A DNA stretch of 64,000 bases from Prevotella vespertina. Its GTDB lineage: Bacteria; Bacteroidota; Bacteroidia; Bacteroidales; Bacteroidaceae. This document shows, piece by piece, positions 54,269 through 63,314 of the stretch. The DNA lies in the NCBI RefSeq assembly GCF_009728485.1, contig NZ_VVIQ01000003.1, forward strand, positions 62,001 through 126,000, written 5' to 3'. A program made the position numbers and the translations under genes. Position 1 is the stretch's first letter. Each line of letters opens with the position of its first letter. Below the pieces are notes generated by a model. That model was not told the origin of the DNA, ran no database searches, and saw only the letters and a list, made by a program, of their open reading frames with translations.

Positions 54269-56356
54269 TCACTTTACGAACTTTCTGCCATTCTTTATGT
54301 ATATACCTTTGGGGAGATTCTCTATCGAAGTACCAACACTTCGTCCATCTAAAAGGTATATATGGTCATCTGTCACAACCTTTTCTATCTTCGTAATACC
54401 TAATGCTTGTTTGCGCAAAACCTCCTTCAAGCCCTTAGTTACATCTATCTGACCATATCCATAGAGGTTATTAGGATAAGAAAGTGACGTATCATAATGC
54501 GTACAAGTCTGCTTGAAGATGTCTATACAATCCTCTGGTGTCAACTTTGGATTAGCCTCTAACCATAGTGCGATAGCACCTGTAACAACTGGAGCAGACA
54601 TTGATGTACCCGCATTCGCATTCCATGCATACATACGACCATTATACTCAAAGTGGCGGACATCACTCTTAATATCATTCTTAGCAGAGCCATCTTCCCT
54701 CGTAGGAGTACTAATATAGAACGAGCTATAAGCTGAGATTATATTCTGTCCAGGTGCCATAACATCTGGTTTCACTCTACCATCAAAGGTCGGTCCAACG
54801 GCTGAAAAAGGTGCACGAGCACCATGTTCACCATTATTATAAACCTTCTTCTCACCCAAATAGTTTATAAAACTTGTGCGATAGCCTGTCGCTCCAACAG
54901 ATATGACACATGGTGCACTTGACGGCGAAAAGATACTATGTGTAAATTCACCAGCATTGAGACTTGGATCCAAAGAATTGGTTTGCAGGTCACCAGACAT
55001 ACGATAGAGTTCGATGTCTGCATCCCTCCCTACTAATTGTAAGGATACACTCGTACTCTGTCCTAAAGCGGTAGACTTAATGAGAAAGTCATAGGCTGTC
55101 TTTGTGTGGTTATAACTATTTGGGTAGGCAAGAACCTTCCACAAATACTTCTTTCCATCAATAACAACAGAGTCCGTAAACAATGAGTCGCGGGCAGCAC
55201 ACACCTTTGTTGTAGGAATATCAAATACTTTCGGACCATTTGCCACATTATATATAGTAGTACGGAAGACAAATGGCTTTACCGATGTACACGTGACAGA
55301 AGCCGTATTCGGTTCGCCAACAAGAAAGGTTCCCGCCTTCTCCTGCCCAGCTGGCTTATGTATATAAGAACGCTTTGCACCATTATTTCCTGCTGAAGAA
55401 ACAATGATATGCCCTGGTCCTGTCAGTGAAGAGAGTAATTCATAATATAATTGGTCATAACCATGAATATCCTGCGTACTCCCTTCACTGAAGTTTATTA
55501 CACATGGCTTACGCTGTTGGTCGGCATAATCGAAGATGTATTTAAAACCCAAAGCATCGGTTGCATAAGTGAATTTATAATAGTCTTTTGGTTCTATATA
55601 CTTAACATTATCGCCTGCAGCATTATCCACTAAGACCAAATCGGCATCGTAAGCAATACCACGATAAGGCGATACCACACCATTACCCTCTGCCCCACTT
55701 CCTGCAGCTATGCCAGCTGTATGCGTCCCATGAGTTTCTGTCAAGCCATCAACGGGGTGCCCAACTTGCAATAAAGCCTGCTCTCCCACATAGTCACGAC
55801 CTACATAAAGTCCTGTACCAACACTATCCTTTGACAACTGATCCCACATTGCCTTAATGCGATATCTGCTCATATCTGCAGAATAGAAAGTAGGATGTGT
55901 CAGATCGAAACCGATATCTTGTACACCCACAACAACGCCTTTACCCGTATAAGCCTGTGAGAAATCCACTCCTTGTTGAGCAGATAGAGCATTAATCACG
56001 ACCGCTGTTGTATCCATTTGAACACTACACCGTTTGCCCGATTCTATCTTAGTTACCTGCTTACAAAGCGACAATTCACCTAGTCTATCAAGTGGAATAG
56101 CAGCAATACTAATGTCCCCGACACGTGCTAACTCACGACATCCATATCTATGCAAGACCTTCTCCGCATCTCCATTGATACGCACAAAGGCTGTCAATAT
56201 ACGCTGATCTCCAACAGAACGAGTGAGCCGTCTTGTTGTCAATTCATCCACCATTGCTTCCCGCACAAAGGGCGACATCTTATCAAAAGAGGGTCGCTGT
56301 GCTTCGAGTTTGCACACTGATAACAAAAAGATGAGGGATAAAAGAATCCTATACAT
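54269..56356 (-). CDS. Secreted subtilisin-like serine peptidase (S8 family)
   Basis: A 695-residue protease with a signal peptide (to about KLEAQ, residue 19), a propeptide-like region to about residue 120, and a split catalytic domain. The triad is seen as Asp in GVQDIGFDLTHP (about 153), His in ETHGTHTAGIAAG (about 210) and Ser in GTSMSAPVVTGA (about 583). The 370-residue gap between His and Ser holds a large insert, as in Bacteroidota exported subtilases. The short C-terminal tail ends LPKGIYIKNGRKFVK, which resembles a truncated sorting domain. Single gene. Confidence 0.92.
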   Translation of the reverse strand: MYRILLSLIFLLSVCKLEAQRPSFDKMSPFVREAMVDELTTRRLTRSVGDQRILTAFVRINGDAEKVLHRYGCRELARVGDISIAAIPLDRLGELSLCKQVTKIESGKRCSVQMDTTAVVINALSAQQGVDFSQAYTGKGVVVGVQDIGFDLTHPTFYSADMSRYRIKAMWDQLSKDSVGTGLYVGRDYVGEQALLQVGHPVDGLTETHGTHTAGIAAGSGAEGNGVVSPYRGIAYDADLVLVDNAAGDNVKYIEPKDYYKFTYATDALGFKYIFDYADQQRKPCVINFSEGSTQDIHGYDQLYYELLSSLTGPGHIIVSSAGNNGAKRSYIHKPAGQEKAGTFLVGEPNTASVTCTSVKPFVFRTTIYNVANGPKVFDIPTTKVCAARDSLFTDSVVIDGKKYLWKVLAYPNSYNHTKTAYDFLIKSTALGQSTSVSLQLVGRDADIELYRMSGDLQTNSLDPSLNAGEFTHSIFSPSSAPCVISVGATGYRTSFINYLGEKKVYNNGEHGARAPFSAVGPTFDGRVKPDVMAPGQNIISAYSSFYISTPTREDGSAKNDIKSDVRHFEYNGRMYAWNANAGTSMSAPVVTGAIALWLEANPKLTPEDCIDIFKQTCTHYDTSLSYPNNLYGYGQIDVTKGLKEVLRKQALGITKIEKVVTDDHIYLLDGRSVGTSIENLPKGIYIKNGRKFVK

Positions 56357-56602
56357 TAATTTCTTATTTACGGGTTAATCTATTCCTGGCAATATCATCA
56401 CCATCTCTATTCGTGATTATTCACCTTGCAAAGGAACAAAAAATAAATGAGATAGGCAAAAGATGTTATCCAGCATCCAAAAAAATATGTTACCACAACC
56501 TCGTGTTCATCTGTTACTCTGTCTCCAAAACTTATGTCATTGAAAAAATATGTCTTTATAGCATTATGTCTCTAACTCCCATGTTCTTCTGTCTCATACA
56601 AA

Positions 56603-56632
56603 AGCCTCACCCCGTTAGCTTGGGGTGAGGCT
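56603..56632. terminator. Hairpin upstream of the subtilase gene
   Basis: AGCCTCACCCC pairs perfectly with GGGGTGAGGCT. It may end transcripts coming from HU or from an unseen small transcript. The stretch 56357-56860 otherwise shows no gene. Confidence 0.6.
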
Positions 56633-56863
56633 GTACCACAGGAGCGAGAGAACCAAATTAATACACTAGTTTTGAAAGACATTAATTTCACAATTAATAT
56701 AATCGATTGTCTTATTACAGAACGATTGATACCCTGAATCAATCTAAAAAATGCTCCCGTGGCACCTTTATGTAGAAGCAGGACCCGTCATAAGAAATGT
56801 GTTCTTATATCATTCTGACTAAAGCCTTGTTCTTCTATTACGATGTCCCTATAACCAACGCAA

Positions 56864-56937
56864 AAAATTCTTCGCGAAGAAAATTAAAATTGTTCGCGAA
56901 GAATTTCGAATTTCTTCGCGAACAATTTTTTTGTTGT
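56864..56937. repeat. 22-bp period array J (TTCTTCGCGAAGAA-type units)
   Basis: The core TTCGCGAA starts at 56871, 56893 and 56915, exactly 22 bp apart, within 14-16-bp palindromes. It is 3' of the HU gene. Confidence 0.9.
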
Positions 56938-56963
56938 TTTAGCAGAATCTCAAAACTCCTTTA

Positions 56964-57434
56964 TCATCCTGCTGTTACAGGACCTGAAGGCTCGGTTCCT
57001 TTCTCTTTCTTTTTCTCTTTCTTTCCTTTCTTCTCCTTTGGTGCTACTTGTTCATACGTAACATCATTCAGTGTAAAATACTTCGCAGAAGCAAGGAACT
57101 TTATAACAGGTTTCTCAATGTGCTGTTGTGCACGAAACTGCTCAACAGTCTCTACCGCCTTGCTCTTAAACGAGGGAGTCAGTGTGCCCATGTCGCCAAA
57201 CTCCACAATGTCACCATTGGCTACGATGTCACGGGCGGTTTCACTTGCAAGATTCAGCACGGCTGCCACCTCCTGCGCATTAAAGGTTGTTGACTTAGCA
57301 ATGCGTTCGCAAAAGTTGCGGAAGTCTACACGGTGCCTACCAGTTGGACGAGCAACAATTACAGTCTTTCCAGCCTGCTTGCCGATGTTTAGCTTCTGCT
57401 CTCTCAAGAAAAATTGAATTGGTTTATTAGCCAT
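56964..57434 (-). CDS. HU-family DNA-binding protein (HU-HIG type)
   Basis: A 156-residue nucleoid protein. The arm and dimer regions fit the Bacteroidota HU-HIG domain: FNAQEVAAVLNLASETARDIVANGDIVEFGDMGTL at residues 50-85. The C terminus is a Lys/Glu-rich tail ending TEPSGPVTAG. It lies downstream of the fimbrillin-type gene on the same strand, separated by a hairpin at 57467-57500. Related proteins often sit next to surface polysaccharide or fimbrial genes. Confidence 0.9.
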   Translation of the reverse strand: MANKPIQFFLREQKLNIGKQAGKTVIVARPTGRHRVDFRNFCERIAKSTTFNAQEVAAVLNLASETARDIVANGDIVEFGDMGTLTPSFKSKAVETVEQFRAQQHIEKPVIKFLASAKYFTLNDVTYEQVAPKEKKGKKEKKKEKGTEPSGPVTAG

Positions 57435-57466
57435 ATTGTTATTAAGGTGGTCTCTTTTTGTGATAA

Positions 57467-57500
57467 CTCCGTGAGCTCGAGACCTTTTAGCCCACGGAGC
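57467..57500 (-). terminator. Hairpin between the fimbrillin and HU genes
   Basis: CTCCGTG at about 57467 pairs with CACGGAG at about 57493. On the minus strand it follows the fimbrillin stop and precedes HU. Confidence 0.5.
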
Positions 57501-57553
57501 GGTGTTAATAATATTATTTATCTTCTAACGATTTTATCTTTAGAAAAATTCTT

Positions 57554-59335
57554 CTAATATCGAATAAAAGGTCTAACCTTAGCGTTGCTACTTTTACTGT
57601 TAATTCCTAAACTATATCCAGTACTTTGTACGCCCATTTGCACCTGTGGATATGAAGAAGCGTCTTTACACTCTGTATCAACCCAATAAATACCACTCGG
57701 AGCAGTGCCACCTGCATCTGTAAATGCTTTGTTAAAACGGGTCATGTCCATTGGAGGAAAACTTAGAAGACTTCCTATGAAACCAGTTGCTGGTGCATTA
57801 CTTGGTATCAAATAATTAAAACTACTGGACAATGATGAACCAAGCATTCTATTGTCAGTATCATTAGGAAGTTTTCCTAAGCTGACCCCCATACGCAAGA
57901 AATCGGCTAACGTAGGGACAAACCAAGTATTTAAAGCATAATCTTCGCCAGATGGAAAGCTAAAGTAATTATTACCATATCCCACTGTCTGGTAATACTC
58001 TAATGCAACTTTCCGCGCAGAAGGGTTAGGGGGCGTACTATAGGTGTACATTGTTGAAGCACTATTAATATTTCCGAACAACTCTGTATAGTTTGTAGCA
58101 GGTTGAGAACTTTCTTGAGATATTAGCGAAGACCAAATAGTAGGTGTTCCATTATCAGCATCATTCAGAGCAACAGCTATTCGACGATAAGGTTCTATTA
58201 CAACGCCAATCGGAATTTTAGTAGGATTCTTGGCTAATTCTCCAACTGTTCCATCTTTAAACAAATACATATTGCCCATCATGAGCTTTACAACTACACG
58301 ATAGCTCTTATTTGCTTCAACTAGCTTGTGAGTAGGTACAGTTATTGTCTTGCCTACCAAACTACGTCCATACAATTCTCCAAAAGTAAAGGTAAATTTC
58401 AAATTTGCACAGTCACTAGATGGCAATAAATAATCTGTAATAAAGTCTTGATAGATTCCGGTCTTGTCTCCAACATGAGTATAGACTTGAGCCGATGTGC
58501 TTCCTTCCACAGTTTTTGCTATTGATAGTTGTCCCATTACTGGATAAGTATATCCATTTGCTGCAAAATCATAAACTTCTTTTTCTGGAATCTTGTTTGG
58601 AGAAGTTTCTACGGTGTATTTTAAACGTTCAGCTGGATTTACAGCCTTGTAGAAAGCAAAACTAACAAATCCCATATTATTCACCTGTGTATACTCACCT
58701 GCTATTGGACAGTTTATAAATTGAATATTAGGGACAATTTGTGCTCCAGCATGCTTCATTTTGAAAGCTACATACTGCTTTGGGTCTTGATTAATGACGA
58801 CATTGCGTTCTATTGTAAAGCGAGCTGTGGCTGCGTCAGTACGGTTAATGGTGAACTGTGTACCATTTACAGAAACCTTATCATTGAAGCAAACAAAGTC
58901 ATAAGTACCATGAGGAAGAAAAATAGAATTACTCTGTCCTGCATCAGGAGTGAATGTAGAACCATTAAAAGTACCTTTTAGTTCACCTTTCTTTACGCTA
59001 CCTTGGTAAGCCTGAATAGTGTAATGGGTTGGTGTGTAGATAACACGAGTCTTTGCTTTTGGCTCTACAACATGTGTAGTGTCAGGCTCTAAACTTACCT
59101 CTGCTTGCAAGCCATCACCAAGATCTTGTATTTCTGGTTTCGCTTGTACAGCAGCACGTGTACTGGCTACTTCTTCTGCAGGTTCATAATCTTTCTCGCT
59201 GATTGTGAATGATACAGCACCCATTCCTTCTTGAACTTTCTCTTCAGCTATATCTTCATTGCTGCACCCTGTAAAAGCTAGACCTGCAAATATCACAGGT
59301 AACAAAAAAGCCGTTTTAATATTAATAATCTTCAT
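57554..59335 (-). CDS. Fimbrillin family lipoprotein
   Basis: A 593-residue lipoprotein (signal peptide ending LAFTGC near residue 24). The Mfa/fimbrillin-type pattern is visible as ASTRAA near residue 58, VSFTISEKDYEPA before it, and the HGTYDFVCFND and VAFKMKHAGAQI segments at about 140 and 195. Members are anchored at the surface and form or decorate fimbriae. It is the second gene of an operon led by a 55-residue peptide. Expression may be switched by the TG repeat in the leader. Confidence 0.85.
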   Translation of the reverse strand: MKIINIKTAFLLPVIFAGLAFTGCSNEDIAEEKVQEGMGAVSFTISEKDYEPAEEVASTRAAVQAKPEIQDLGDGLQAEVSLEPDTTHVVEPKAKTRVIYTPTHYTIQAYQGSVKKGELKGTFNGSTFTPDAGQSNSIFLPHGTYDFVCFNDKVSVNGTQFTINRTDAATARFTIERNVVINQDPKQYVAFKMKHAGAQIVPNIQFINCPIAGEYTQVNNMGFVSFAFYKAVNPAERLKYTVETSPNKIPEKEVYDFAANGYTYPVMGQLSIAKTVEGSTSAQVYTHVGDKTGIYQDFITDYLLPSSDCANLKFTFTFGELYGRSLVGKTITVPTHKLVEANKSYRVVVKLMMGNMYLFKDGTVGELAKNPTKIPIGVVIEPYRRIAVALNDADNGTPTIWSSLISQESSQPATNYTELFGNINSASTMYTYSTPPNPSARKVALEYYQTVGYGNNYFSFPSGEDYALNTWFVPTLADFLRMGVSLGKLPNDTDNRMLGSSLSSSFNYLIPSNAPATGFIGSLLSFPPMDMTRFNKAFTDAGGTAPSGIYWVDTECKDASSYPQVQMGVQSTGYSLGINSKSSNAKVRPFIRY

Positions 59336-59372
59336 TGTCGTTGTTTGTTTTTACTATATGTTTATAACTCTC

Positions 59373-59540
59373 TTAGAACTCAATAGTTCCACCATCAACT
59401 TCTCCACCATCTTCCCAATCTTCTTCTGTGGTTTGTGGTGCATTGGGATAGACAGATGTACAAATGAATGTTTCAGTCTCCATTTCGTGAACGGTACATT
59501 TGGGCTGTTCATAATCTTTCTTTTCTTTCTTTTTGCTCAT
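59373..59540 (-). CDS. Small peptide encoded upstream of fimbrillin
   Basis: A 55-residue product from the ATG at 59540; a longer frame to 59609 exists but adds an unlikely start. It begins MSKKKEKKDYEQPKC and contains EMETETFICTSV and an acidic tail EEDWEDGGEVDGGTIEF. Similar small peptides precede fimbrillin-like genes in related bacteria; function unknown. It lies 37 bp before the fimbrillin gene and is surely co-transcribed. Confidence 0.7.
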   Translation of the reverse strand: MSKKKEKKDYEQPKCTVHEMETETFICTSVYPNAPQTTEEDWEDGGEVDGGTIEF

Positions 59541-59722
59541 AACTTCATTGATTAAAATAGTTGTTATTTCGTTCTTATTTTGCTTAAAAAGGGGTTCAGA
59601 AAAGGGCATAAAAAAGCGAACAAAGGAAACTCTTGAAAGTCCTTTGTTTACAGGGGTTACGGCACGCTTCGCGCGCGCGTATGCGAGAAGAAAAAATGTG
59701 TTATTGTACGCTAGGTGCGCAT

Positions 59723-59763
<41 letters not shown>

Positions 59764-59782
59764 GCAAATTATTTGGATTGAC

Positions 59783-59790
59783 CAAAGATA
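59783..59790 (-). promoter_or_regulatory. Candidate -7 box of the fimbrillin operon
   Basis: Minus-strand TATCTTTG fits TAnnTTTG. Transcription would start near 59776, about 15 nt before the CA tract. A second candidate, TACCTTTG, is at about 59876-59883. Confidence 0.45.
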
Positions 59791-59959
59791 AAGTGCAAAA
59801 AGATGCAAAGAATCGGATAATTCTTTGCAGTACTTCGTTCACTTGATATGTCATTGCTAATTCTTTCACGGCGGCAAAGGTAAGAAGAATAAATTAAATG
59901 GGCAAGGAAAAGAAGAAAAAAGTGCTTGATTGCTCAAGCCCCCCTCTTCCTTCCTCTCA

Positions 59960-60823
59960 TTATTTCATGTCCTCTTGATACATCTTTGGTGTCATGCCTG
60001 TTTCCCTCTTGAAGAACTTAGAAAAGGCTGAAGCACTAGAGAAATGTAACTGATCAGCAATCTCATAACCCAACGCATCATTTGTTTTCAATAGTAGTTT
60101 CGCCTCCTGAATGGTAGCACGATTAATCCAATACATGACGCTATGCCCACTAGCTTTCCGAATGATCGCAGACAAATGATGCGGAGTTACATGTAATTGT
60201 GACGCATAGAATGGAATAGAACGTTCGCTGAAACAATACTTATGTACCAATCGTTTGAATTGCATAAAGACATCTTGTGTACGAGTACTTTGGTCGTGCT
60301 TCTCACTTTCATCTGCTATATCCTTTATATATTGAATGTCTGAAATAATCGATTGGAGTAGGTTTTGGATAGTTTTTCGCCGATAAGGTTTAAGCTGAAG
60401 GATGTCCCATGTAAGATAAATCATACGTAGGATACGACTAAACTCTGCTGGTGAAGCATTGAGAACAATCTCATCTGTAAGGTTAATCCCCTCTCGGAAG
60501 CCAAGAGCAACTACACGCGCATCATCTGAAACATTCTTTATTTCAAGGATTGTATCAGATGGCAATAGTAGTAAACAGCCTTTCTCTAGATGATAGTCTT
60601 GCAGGTTTAAACAAATATCAGCTTGTCCGTCCATACCAAGAACTAGTCGTGGTTCGACTATCTGATAGATCTTTTCCTTCTCAAGAAAGCGTGTATGCTG
60701 CAAGTGCCCATTGATAGCTATCACGACATCATCCGCCATCATGATTCGTTCCTGTTGTTTCGATAGTTCGTTAATATCGATATTATCCATCGAAAAAGGG
60801 TTGATGGTCTTGACTTCTCCCAT
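59960..60823 (-). CDS. AraC family transcriptional regulator
   Basis: A 287-residue regulator with a cupin-like N-terminal domain (about 30-150) and a C-terminal double helix-turn-helix (about 190-285), seen as YASQLHVTPHHLSAIIRKASG and LGYEIADQLHFSSASAFSKFFKRETGMTP. It is divergent from the TolC operon, 188 bp away, and is the natural candidate to control it. The inducer is unknown. Confidence 0.92.
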   Translation of the reverse strand: MGEVKTINPFSMDNIDINELSKQQERIMMADDVVIAINGHLQHTRFLEKEKIYQIVEPRLVLGMDGQADICLNLQDYHLEKGCLLLLPSDTILEIKNVSDDARVVALGFREGINLTDEIVLNASPAEFSRILRMIYLTWDILQLKPYRRKTIQNLLQSIISDIQYIKDIADESEKHDQSTRTQDVFMQFKRLVHKYCFSERSIPFYASQLHVTPHHLSAIIRKASGHSVMYWINRATIQEAKLLLKTNDALGYEIADQLHFSSASAFSKFFKRETGMTPKMYQEDMK

Positions 60824-60851
60824 AATATGTTCTTATTGTATGATTCGATTA

Positions 60852-60859
60852 CAAAATTA
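60852..60859 (-). promoter_or_regulatory. Candidate -7 box of the AraC-type gene
   Basis: Read on the minus strand the box is TAATTTTG, 28 bp before the start codon. Confidence 0.5.
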
Positions 60860-60957
60860 GTATTAATCCTCTGAATGAAAGGCAGGAAAGCTCAGAAATC
60901 GTACAATCTGACCATCTTTTCTGTGTATTTAATAACCAACCACTCCATCAAATAGAC

Positions 60958-60965
60958 TATCTTTG
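60958..60965 (+). promoter_or_regulatory. Candidate -7 box of the efflux operon
   Basis: TATCTTTG fits TAnnTTTG and lies 45 bp before the TolC start. It is divergent from the AraC promoter. Confidence 0.6.
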
Positions 60966-61010
60966 TCAGCATCATAGATGTTAATTGGTTATGAAACGAT
61001 AGAATAAGAT

Positions 61011-62282
61011 ATGAAGAAGAAAATATTAATTCTTGCATTATTAGCTTCGGCATCAGTTGCACAAGCACAGACATTAGATGAGTGCCAGCGTGCGGCAGAG
61101 AAGCACTATCCCATTATCAAGCGTTATGACTTGATAGCAAAGACGACCGACTTAACGGTTAAGAACATTCAGAAAGGGTGGTTGCCACAGGTGACAGCAG
61201 CTGCCCAAGCTACTTATCAGAGTGCTGTTGCTGCATGGCCTGACCATCTGCAAAGTATGTTCCAACAGGTAGGACTGAAGATGAAAGGCCTAAGGAAAGA
61301 CCAATATAAACTGTCTATTGATGTTCAGCAACCTATTTATGATGGTGGTGCTATCAGTGGTCAGCGTAAGATAGCCAGACAGGAAGGAAAGGTACAAGAG
61401 GCTGAGAATGAGGTAAATCTATATCAGGTGCGAAGAAGGGTCAATGAGTTATATTTCTCAATCTTGCTCCTTGACGAACAAATCAAGCTCAATGACGATG
61501 TCAAAGCACTGCTACAATCGAGCGAGCAGAAACTCTCTGCCATGGTGAAAGGTGGTACGGCAGCAACAAGCGACTACGAGAATGTGCGAGCCGAACGGCT
61601 TGGTGCAGAGCAAGCTAACGAGAGTCTGAAAGCACAGAAAGAGATGTTAAGTAGGATGCTAAGCCTCTTCTGTGGTATTGAAATCACCCACCTGCAGAAA
61701 CCCCAAGCCCTTGACGCAGTTGTATCAGCGAATACTCGACCAGAGATAAGGCTCTTTGACAATCAATTACGCCTTTCTGAAGCACAGGAGAAAGCCTTAG
61801 ACGCACGATTGAAGCCACATTTAGGACTCTTTGCACAAGGCTTTTATGGTTATCCGGGACTCAATATGTTTGAGGATATGATGCAACATAAATGGAGTCT
61901 GAACGGCTTAGTGGGCGTAAAACTATCGTGGAACATCGGTGCACTCTATACTCATAAGAATGATAAAGCAAGACTGAGACTACAACGAGAACAAATAGAG
62001 AATGCACGAGAAGTATTCTTGTTTAACAACAGTATAGACGAGATACAACAGAAAGAGAATATCAATAGGTACCGCAAAATGATACAGAATGATGACGAAA
62101 TCATCGACCTGCGCACCCATATCCGTAAGGCTGCTGAGTCGAAACTGGCTCATGGAATTATTGATGTAAATAGTTTGTTGAGAGAGATTAACAATGAGAA
62201 CGCAGCTAAGGCACAGCAAGCTATACACGAGATTGACATGCTCAAAGAGATGTATAACCTAAAGTTCACCAACAACGAATAA
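61011..62282 (+). CDS. TolC-like outer-membrane efflux protein
   Basis: A 423-residue protein with a signal peptide (ending VAQAQ near residue 20). Long coiled-coil helices and the two outer-membrane-factor repeats are seen at about 20-210 and 225-420, for example LSIDVQQPIYDGGAI near 104 and VKLSWNIGALYTHKND near 300. It forms the outer-membrane duct of a tripartite pump. It starts an operon with the adaptor (13 bp gap) and ABC genes. Confidence 0.92.
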   Translation: MKKKILILALLASASVAQAQTLDECQRAAEKHYPIIKRYDLIAKTTDLTVKNIQKGWLPQVTAAAQATYQSAVAAWPDHLQSMFQQVGLKMKGLRKDQYKLSIDVQQPIYDGGAISGQRKIARQEGKVQEAENEVNLYQVRRRVNELYFSILLLDEQIKLNDDVKALLQSSEQKLSAMVKGGTAATSDYENVRAERLGAEQANESLKAQKEMLSRMLSLFCGIEITHLQKPQALDAVVSANTRPEIRLFDNQLRLSEAQEKALDARLKPHLGLFAQGFYGYPGLNMFEDMMQHKWSLNGLVGVKLSWNIGALYTHKNDKARLRLQREQIENAREVFLFNNSIDEIQQKENINRYRKMIQNDDEIIDLRTHIRKAAESKLAHGIIDVNSLLREINNENAAKAQQAIHEIDMLKEMYNLKFTNNE

Positions 62283-62295
62283 AACAACTAAAGAT

Positions 62296-63312
62296 ATGAA
62301 AAAGCTTCTTTTAATAAGCCTCGGTGCTCTGATGATGGCATCATGTGCGAAAGACAAGAAAGACTATGACGCTACGGGGACATTTGAGGCTACTGAGGTA
62401 ACAGTGTCGGCAGAGTCGACTGGACAGCTTGAGAATTTCAATGTGACCGAAGGACAGGTGTTGAATGGAGGTTTGACAGTGGGGCAGATTGATGCTCGAC
62501 AGCTCACTTTGAAACGTGAACAACTAACGAGTAGCAACGAACAGCTCGCTGCTACGCACGGACAATTAGCCGCTAACAAACGCCAGTTGGCTGCTAATCA
62601 GCAGGCAACAAGCAGCAAACAACTCGATTTGAAGAAACAGGTAGCAGCTATCCGACAGCAGATTGCAAACCAGCAACGGGAGCGTCAACGCTTTGCAGAG
62701 CTTTTACAGGACGGAGCCGTCGCTCGGAAGCAAGTTGATGACATAGATTATCAGATACAGGTATTGCTGAAACAACTTGCTGCCACAGAAGAACAGATAA
62801 GCAGTCAGAACACTTCTTTAGCCGAACAGAACAAAGGGATTACGGCACAGATGGAGGGTATAGACGCACAACAGGCTGGTATCAATGCTCAACAGGCTGG
62901 AGTACGTACACAACAAGCCCAACTCGACGACCAAATAGCACACACCTTCGTACGGAGTCCGATTACAGGAACGGTCTTGGAGAAGTATGTTGAGGCTGGA
63001 GAGTATGTACCTGTTGGTAAGCCACTCTTCAAGATTGCCGACACCAAGAGGATGTTTATCCGTGCATACGTTACCTCCGAGCAATTGAAACGTGTGAAGA
63101 TAGGACAGAAGGTAAAGGTCATGGCCGACTATGGGAAAGGTCAGAAGAAAACCTATGATGGGGTGGTCACCTGGATATCAAGCCGTTCAGAGTTTACGCC
63201 AAAGACCATTGTTACAGACGACGAAAGGGCCGACTTGGTGTATGCCATTAAGATACAATTCACGAACGATGGCTATGTGAAGATAGGTATGTACGGTGAG
63301 GTGAAATTTTAA
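62296..63312 (+). CDS. HlyD-family periplasmic adaptor (membrane fusion) lipoprotein
   Basis: A 338-residue adaptor with a lipoprotein signal peptide (ending MMASC near residue 17). A biotinyl-lipoyl-like half motif (VTVSAESTGQLENFNVTEGQVL) leads to a long Gln-rich hairpin (about residues 70-210, with near-repeats of QLAANK and INAQQAG), then the second lipoyl half and a beta-barrel. It links the ABC transporter to TolC. Confidence 0.92.
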   Translation: MKKLLLISLGALMMASCAKDKKDYDATGTFEATEVTVSAESTGQLENFNVTEGQVLNGGLTVGQIDARQLTLKREQLTSSNEQLAATHGQLAANKRQLAANQQATSSKQLDLKKQVAAIRQQIANQQRERQRFAELLQDGAVARKQVDDIDYQIQVLLKQLAATEEQISSQNTSLAEQNKGITAQMEGIDAQQAGINAQQAGVRTQQAQLDDQIAHTFVRSPITGTVLEKYVEAGEYVPVGKPLFKIADTKRMFIRAYVTSEQLKRVKIGQKVKVMADYGKGQKKTYDGVVTWISSRSEFTPKTIVTDDERADLVYAIKIQFTNDGYVKIGMYGEVKF

Positions 63313-63314
63313 CA

